A stretch of 64,000 nt of DNA from Nephrocerus scutellatus (lineage: Eukaryota; Arthropoda; Insecta; Diptera; Pipunculidae): NCBI GenBank assembly GCA_947095585.1, contig OX352761.1, positions 111,463,890 to 111,527,889 of the forward strand. The letters are read 5' to 3'. Made by a program: the position numbers and the translations under genes. Under the pieces are notes generated by a model. That model saw only the letters and a program-made list of their open reading frames with translations, made no database searches and was not told the origin of the DNA. Shown here one piece after another: positions 57,721-64,000 of the stretch (the first letter of the stretch is position 1; each line of letters begins with the position of its first letter).

Positions 57721-58614
57721 TAGCCCTAAATGTCATGTGCTGCATAGAGGAAAGCTGTCAGAGGAATTCGAGATCCTAAGTGGGGTACAACAACTTTAAG
57801 AAGCCTGGAAAATACGAAAATTCTGGAAAAACTTGAAAAGTTTGAGAACAACTAAAAAAATGACGTTTTTGATGGTATGGAATTTATGTATGAACTCGCG
57901 ACCGGAGGTCATAGGCTGCAATTTTGGATCAGTGGCGGGTAGATGGGGGTGGGCCTTAATAGTTTGCGGTGGTTTCAATGACGGATGGGTCAGTTTGGTT
58001 GGATCAGTAGGGTGTGAGGGGGACAACGCCTGTTATTTAAGCTAGTGGTCGGTTTAAACGGTGCCTTGTGGGTTGGGGTCGGTGGGTCCCGTTAACGCCG
58101 GGGTTCACAACTAGTAAGCTGTATAAATAAAAATGAATCGAAATGTGTGTTTGCTTGTATTTATGGAAATTCACATTTATCAACTGATTTTTATGAAGTG
58201 TTCAATATGTATTATTGGCTAGTTGCGGAAGGTTATAGGCTATAGCACACCGCATCTCACAGTGGTAAGTGGATGGCAGGTGTTCATGTGTGCGTGTACT
58301 TTTGGTAGAATTACTTTCAAATTTAACCACAGCACCAATTTTTGAAAAGGGCTTTTAAAAAATATTTTCTGCTAATTTATTGGTTTTGTTTTGTATTTCT
58401 TATTACTATACTTTTAATAAAAAAAAACCTATTTTTAACAAATATTTTGATAACCAATATAGTGTATAATGAAATAAGGTTCACAACTTCCAATTTAATT
58501 GCACGCAATTTACGTTTACTGCCAATTATCTTGGAACTTACATTTTCTTTTTAAGGCGTTCTGTCTTTTGACGGCTGTCGAAATACAAAACCGATTACTA
58601 CAACATCTTCTGAT
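57721..58614. other. Intergenic, nothing recognised
   Basis: Contains a G-rich stretch (57900-58090) with no tandem unit I can define. One word is shared with the 29.4-kb repeat. No gene. Confidence 0.35.
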
Positions 58615-58698
58615 TTAAGCAGCTTCTACTTTCCACTGACATGCAGGTAGTCCCGAATGCGCATATTTTGGCGCAACGACATACCTCTTACCCAAGTA
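58615..58698 (-). pseudogene. C-terminal stub of a secreted-family gene
   Basis: The minus strand reads YLGKRYVVAPKYAHSGLPAC followed by QWKVEAA and a stop (58615-58617). It matches GNRFVFASKNGHAGLPACLW and LPACQWKVE of the intact members. Upstream, similarity ends at once and the foldback-like repeat begins, so the gene appears truncated there. It extends the minus-strand half of the cluster to four members. Confidence 0.85.
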
Positions 58699-60123
58699 AC
58701 AATTTCAAGCAAACTATTCTCTGAATTTGCGAAAAGTAGTTGCCTAATAGCAAAATGTGCGAAATTCTGAGAGCTGTTATTTAGCAAAACAGTAGGTATT
58801 CCGAAGAAAGTGGAGGTCGAAAACCTTCTGATCAGCTTCTTAGGAGCAATAAATTTGCAACTAAGCAAATTAGTTTGCTAACGCTGTATTTTGCGTAATT
58901 GCTGAATCAGAGAAAAATTTGCTAAGATTCTTCAAAAAATCAAAGAAAAGTTTGCTAAACTTTTTTCGAAAAATCCGAGAAAACTTTGCTTAAATTTTTT
59001 CGAAAAACCAGAGAAAATTTTGCTAATTTTTTTTTGAGAAATCATTAAGACTATTTTTTAGCAAAACAGTAGGTATTCAGAAGAAAGTGGAGGTCGAAAA
59101 CCTTCTGATCAGCTTCTTAGGAGCAATAAATTTGCATCTAAGCAAGTTAGTTTGCTAACGCTGTATTTTGCATAATTGCTGAATCAGAGAAAAATTTGCT
59201 AAGATTTTTCAAAAAATCAAAGAAAAGTTTGCTAAACTTTTTTCGAAAAATCAGAGAAAACTTTGCTTAAATTTTTTCGAAAAATCAGAGAAAATTTTGC
59301 TAATTTTTTTTTGAGAAATCATTAAGACTATTTTTTAGCAAAACAGTAGGTATTCCGAAGAAAGTGGAGGTCGAAAACCTTCTGATCAGCTTCTTAGGAG
59401 CAATAAATTTGCAACTAAACAAATTAGTTTGCTAACGCTGTATTTTGCGTAATTGCTGAATCAGAGAAAAATTTGCTAAGATTTTTCAAAAAATCAAAGA
59501 AAAGTTTGCTACATTTTTTTCGAAAAATCAGAGAAAACTTTGCTTAAATTTTTTCGAAAAACCAGAGAAAATGTTGCTAATTTTTTTTTGAGAAATCATT
59601 AAGACTATTTTTTAGCAAAACAGTAGGTATTCAGAAGAAAGTGGAGGTCGAAAACCTTCTGATCAGCTTCTTAGGAGCAATAAATTTGCAACTAAGCAAA
59701 TTTGTTTGCTATCGCTATATTTTGCGTAATCGCTGAATCATGGAAAAGTCAGAGAAAAGTTTGCTTACATTTTTCGAAAAATCAGAGAAAATTTTGCTAA
59801 ACAATTGCTAATAATCAGAGAAAATTTTGCTAAATTTTTCGAAAAATAAGAACAACAAAAAAAAATTTAAATTTTCAATTTATTTAAATTGTTGTATTTT
59901 TCTCTGGTTATTTTTGTTGTTGTTGTTGTTGTTGTTGTTGGTTGATGGTGTTATTTTTTATTGTTGTTTTATTATTTCCACCCTTCTTCTTCCCTTTCCC
60001 ATCCGTCTCTTCGCTATTTTACAATTTTTTCTATCTCCCGCACAAATTCATTCGGTTTTCTGGAATTTTAAATCATTGCTAGTTTTTTATTTATGAATAA
60101 TTCAGTAGTATTTGAAAAGTTAC

Positions 60124-60190
60124 CTGATACGGGAATTGAACCATCATCTTCTGCATATGAAGCGACTCCTTAACCATCTGACCTAAGTAC
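60124..60190 (-). repeat. tRNA-like segment in the super-unit, copy 1
   Basis: The minus strand has a B-box-like GGTTCAATTCCC (rc of 60131-60142) and an A-box-like ggtcagatggttaagg (rc of 60168-60183). Between them a CTTC/GAAG stem closes a 7-base loop. Acceptor-stem pairing is poor, so this is a tRNA-derived sequence, not a functional tRNA gene. Confidence 0.5.
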
Positions 60191-61397
60191 TGTGTATACA
60201 ACCAATGCTAAAATCGGTCTATATTAATTATTAGCAATTCTTGCTGCCCAAAACAGTTTTGCTCTGAAGCAGAGCTGAAATTAAGCAAAACGTTCAGACT
60301 AAATTAAAATTTTCAAACATTCTGAATTTTGACAAAAGCCAGTTGCAAAATCAGAGCATTTTTTGCCAATATTTTTGCTATTTTTCAGCGTTTTTTAAGC
60401 AAACTATTTTGCTTTGATTCAGAGCTGAAATAAAGCAAAACGTTCACACTAAATAAAAATTTTCAAACATTCTGAATTTTAGCAAAAGCCAGTTGCAAAA
60501 TCAGAGCATTTTTTGCCAATATTTTTGCTATTTTTCAGCGTTTTTTGAGCAAACTCTTTTGCTCTGATTCAGAGCTGAAATTAGGCAATACGTTCAGACT
60601 AAATAAAAATTTTCAAACACTCTGAATTTTAGCAAAAGCCAGTTGCAAAATCAGAGCATTTTTTGCCAATATTTTTGCTATTTTTCAGCGTTTTTTGAGC
60701 AAACTATTTTGCTCTTATTCAGAGCTGTATTTTGCGTAATTGCTGAATCAGAGAAAAATTTGCTAAGATTTTTCAAAAAATCAAAGAAAAGTTTGCTAAA
60801 TTTTTTTCGAAAAATCAGAGAAAACTTTGGTTAAATTTTTTTGAAAAACCAGAGAAAATTTTGCTAATTTTTTTTTGAGAAATCATTAAGACAATTTTTT
60901 AGCAAAACAGTAGGTATTCAGAAGAAAGTGGAGGTCGAAAACCTTCTGATCAGCTTCTTAGGAGCAATAAATTTGCAACTAAGCAAATTAGTTTGCTATC
61001 GCTATATTTTGCGTAATCGCTGAATCATGGAAAAGTCAGAGAAAAGTTTGCTTACATTTTTCGAAAAATCAGAGAAAATTTTGCTAAACAATTGCTAATA
61101 ATCAGAGAAAATTTTGCTAAATTTTTCGAAAAATAAGAACAACAAAAAAAAATTTAAATTTTCAATTTATTTAATTGTTGTATTTTTTTCTGGTTATTTT
61201 TGTTGTTGTTGTTGGTTGATGGTGTTATTTTTTATTGTTGTTTTATTATTTCCACCCTTCTTCTTCCCTTCCCCTTCCGTCTCTTCGCTATTTTACAATT
61301 TTTTCTATCTCCCGCACAAATTCATTCGGTTTTCTGGAATTTTAAATCATTGCTAGTTTTTTATTTATGAATAATTCAGTAGTATTTGAAAAGTTAC

Positions 61398-61464
61398 CTG
61401 ATACGGGAATTGAACCATCATCTTCTGCATATGAAGCGACTCCTTAACCATCTGACCTAAGTAC
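61398..61464 (-). repeat. tRNA-like segment in the super-unit, copy 2
   Basis: Same sequence as copy 1 with the B-box-like word at 61405-61416, offset 1274 bp. It was multiplied together with the super-unit. Confidence 0.5.
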
Positions 61465-62469
61465 TGTGTATACAACCAATGCTAAAATCGGTCTATATTA
61501 ATTATTAGCAATTCTTGCTGCCCAAAACAGTTTTGCTCTGATTCAGAGCTGAAATTAGGCAACACGTTCAGACTAAATAAAAATTTTCAAACATTCTGAA
61601 TTTTAGCAAAAGCCAGTTGCAAAATCAGAGCATTTTTTGCCAATATTTTTGCTATTTTTCAGCGTTTTTTAAGCAAACTATTTTGCTCTGATTCAGAGCT
61701 GAAATTAAGCAAAATGTGCGGACTAAATTAAAATTTTCAAACATTCTGAAATTTAGTCAAATCGATTTGCAAAATCAAAACTGATTTTGCTGTTTTTTTG
61801 CTATTTATATGCAATGTTTTTGAGTAAATTATTTTAGAGCTGAAATTAAGAAAAGACTAATTTAAAAATTTCAAACATTCTGAATTTCAGTAGAGCGAGT
61901 TGCAAAAACAGAGCTGATTTCCTAATTTTTTTGCTATTTAAATGCAGCGTTTTTTGAGTAAACTACTTTGCTCTAAATCAGTGCTGAAATAAAGCAAAAA
62001 TAGGCTAAATTAAGTTTTCAGATATTTTGAGTTTTTGCATAGCAAGTTGCAAAAACAGAACTAATTTTCCCAATATTTTCGCTATTTCTATGTGGCATTT
62101 TTGACCAAACTACTCCGTTTTGAAATTTTCAAGTTTCCAATTTTTTTATAATCCAAAAATCTACAAATTTCAAGTTTTTATGAATTTTTCAGAATTTTGT
62201 TCAGGGGGCTTCCATACAAATATGGAAAAGGAGATACTGATTTGATTATTTTAATTTCAAGATGGCTGCTACTTAACAAAAGTAAAGAATAAGAAACAAT
62301 GAGATAGCTAGTTGTAAATTAAACTAGTTATACTATATGGACACATGCGAAAAAAATTTCAATGTTGTTTTATGTTCCACGTAAAAATAGCGTAAATGCT
62401 AATAATAATAATAATTTATAATTTCTTGATTACTATGGGTTAATATTATAATTCCATCATTATATGTGA

Positions 62470-63180
62470 ATATCGTGAAATCCTTAGTGACCAGCAGTAT
62501 GGTTTTCGTAGGCAGCGTTCTACAGGTGACCTGATGGCTTATCTAACTGAAAGGTTGAACCAGTCTATTCATAAATTTGGTGAAAGTTAAGTTGTAAAGT
62601 TTTGTCGAAAATGAATGCTTATGGAATTAATAACACCCTACTCAAAGGGACTAGTAAATACCTTTCTGAATGTTGGAATGACCACATATTTGCAATCGCC
62701 AAAAAAGCTGCGAGATGCCAGCAAGATGTACTTCACTCCTTCAGATCTGGCTACTATTTACAAGGCGTATATTCGCCCTAAACTTGAATACAACTGTATT
62801 GTCTGGGACAATGGAATGTTTCCTGCCTGTCACTGTTGTATTGCTTTTTCCACAAGCGGTGTTCCAAATAAATATCCAAATGCATCCCGCCCATTCTCCA
62901 ACCCATCCGTAATACCCGTGCCTCAAATCGAGCTCACGGGTCCACCATTAAGCCTATTTGCGGGCGTACTAACCAACTCAGAGATTCCTTCTTTAACCGC
63001 ACGATAGTTATGTGGAATGAATTGCCTGATTATGTGTTTCCGCTTTTGTATGATCTGCAGTCGTTTAAGACACGCGTGCATAGACATCTCATCCTTTCCT
63101 CTCCCTTATTTCCTAACGCCCACGCTGTGCTAAGCATTATAAGTGTAACCCCTTTAGCGTGTGTACATTATAAAAAAAAA
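62470..63180 (+). mobile_element. Jockey/CR1-like non-LTR element, RT C-terminal region, degraded
   Basis: The frames read SDLATIYKAYIRPKLEYNCI with VWDNG at about 62745-62810, the standard IRP-x-LEY post-RT motif. Later come MWNELPDYVFPLLYDLQSFK and TRVHRHLILS (63010-63090), the WN-LP..F-K-x-x-H-R-L ending of Jockey/CR1-type ORFs. The protein tail FPNAHAVLSIISV matches the 17.9-kb copy and an A-rich run follows (about 63170). Between 62826 and 62940 the frame is unlike the family. The element lies between the two inverted repeat arms. Confidence 0.75.
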
Positions 63181-63714
63181 TATGTGAAAAAGAGATTTTC
63201 TCAACTTTTTAAGGACTTTTTTAAAAAACTTCCACAAATGCCAGAGAGTTGAAATTTTGTGAGTAGCTAGTTAGGTTCCGCGTGTGAGCACATGTAATCA
63301 GTCTCCTCTGGCACGTGTGATTCGTGCAATAGTAGTTTTTTCGACCTCTCTGAAGTCATTTTTATCCAACTATAGAGTTAAAGTTTTGTGCGCGTCTGAA
63401 ACGTGTGGCGCGAGTGTCGGTGTATACATAGACATTTGTACCAGAAAAACGATTTGTTTTTACATTTACCTGTTTTGTTTTGTTTTTTATTTGACATGAA
63501 AATCTGTCACCGATTGCCCGTTTGACTGTTCCATTTCCCAAAAAAAAGATCTATATATTTCGGCAGATTTATACCTTTTTTATTACCACCAACAACCGGG
63601 TTTTTGCTTGGCACGTGGCTTGATATTTTTTATGTTGCGAAAATTAACATATTTTTGTAAATATATTTTAAAACAAACCTGTAAAAAAATGCAAACAAAC
63701 CCAAATCAATTTAT
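63181..63714. other. Spacer inside the inverted arms, nothing recognised
   Basis: AT-rich, no motif seen. Confidence 0.35.
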
Positions 63715-64000
63715 GTGTTCTATTTGCTATTTGCAAAGATATTGGCAAAAAATGCTCTGATTTTGCAACTAGCTTTTGCTAAAATTCAGAGTATTTGAAA
63801 ATTTTTATTTAGTCTGAACGTGTTGCCTAATTTCAGCTCTGAATCAGAGCAAAAGAGTTTGCTTAAAAAACGCTGAAAAATAGCAAAAATATTGGCAAAA
63901 AATGCCCTGATTTTGCAACTGGCTTTTGCTAAAATTCAGAATGTTTGAAAATTTTAATTTAATCCGCACATTTTGCTTAATTTCAGCTCTGAATCAGAGC
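63715..64000 (-). repeat. Inverted copy of the 150-bp repeat (right arm)
   Basis: The plus strand here (ttggcaaaaaatgctctgat; aactggcttttgctaaaatt; ctgaatcagagcaaaagag) is the reverse complement of the 150-bp unit at 60.24-61.73 kb. About two units are visible and the window ends within the array. Each unit holds the near-palindrome gctctgattcagagc. Confidence 0.92.

Larger units (their letters stand above)
58740..62140 (+). repeat. Higher-order repeat: 277-bp and 150-bp units in a ~1.29-kb super-unit
   Basis: The cagtaggtatt word ends at 58800, 59077, 59354 and 59631, giving an exact 277-bp period, and appears again at 60918. The 277-bp unit itself is built from ~33-bp words (tcagagaaaattttgctaaa, ttttcgaaaaa). 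From 60240 a 150-bp unit takes over (tctgaatttt ending at 60330, 60480, 60630). The 277-bp unit, a unique block with a (GTT)n run and a tRNA-like segment, and the 150-bp unit recur 1274-1288 bp apart (59.45-60.3 versus 60.73-61.55 kb). Diverged 150-bp units run to about 62140. The frames at 59827-60096 and 61114-61356 are repeat by-products. Confidence 0.92.

Noticed and set aside
58740..59720. CRISPR-like array
   Set aside because: Eukaryotic context, and the 277-bp units are contiguous tandem repeats without unique spacers.
60124..60190. Functional tRNA gene
   Set aside because: A- and B-box-like words exist but acceptor pairing is poor and the segment is multiplied with a repeat; called tRNA-like only.
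59827..61356. Hydrophobic ORFs rich in Leu/Phe in both super-unit copies
   Set aside because: They derive from the (GTT)n and T-rich part of the repeat and differ by frame between copies; no sign of coding constraint.

Overview
This is a window of AT-rich, repeat-laden eukaryotic DNA, most likely from a higher fly (Diptera). The evidence is a PKA-type kinase gene with four short (49-91 bp) GT-AG introns, fly-type mobile elements (Tc3-like, mariner, RTE, Jockey and I/R1/LOA-like non-LTR elements) and GATA/TATA promoters of insect style. The species cannot be fixed from the sequence alone.

Layout. 1-6.5 kb: mostly decayed retroelements. 6.5-7.9 kb: one intact five-exon gene for a cAMP-dependent-protein-kinase-like catalytic subunit of 353 aa. 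8-25 kb: broken transposons, a G-rich minisatellite, a CACGCG-rich tandem repeat, and long stretches with nothing recognisable. 25-59 kb: the main feature, a cluster of intronless paralogous genes for secreted proteins of about 440-470 aa. Five are intact (25.5, 31.4 and 36.2 kb on +; 48.8 and 53.4 kb on -) and four are relics (27.9, 34.3, 43.8 and 58.6 kb). One intact gene is an 841-aa head-to-tail fusion of two copies. Each protein has a signal peptide, a helical N-terminal half and a C-terminal half of three imperfect beta-rich repeats, ending in two cysteines always 26 residues apart. I do not recognise the family by name; the architecture recalls insect 30K-type haemolymph lipoproteins (helical domain plus beta-trefoil), which is a hypothesis.

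The cluster is a large imperfect inverted duplication. Flanks, promoters and 3' regions around 34.3-38.0 kb reappear reversed at 43.3-52.2 kb. Between them lies a central island of minisatellite, a tRNA-derived SINE and a broken LOA/I-like retroelement. Three of the intact genes share a promoter with two oppositely oriented GATA sites about 60-70 bp apart and a TATA-like box; a simpler GATA/TATA arrangement precedes the 25.5-kb gene. A mariner sits in one promoter flank with paralogous empty sites elsewhere. Two more family promoters near 45 kb have lost their genes.

56-64 kb: an RTE element, then a striking higher-order repeat. It consists of 277-bp and 150-bp units within a ~1.29-kb super-unit that carries a tRNA-like segment. 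The 150-bp unit returns in inverted orientation at the right edge, as in a foldback-type element. Its left end truncates a ninth family member.
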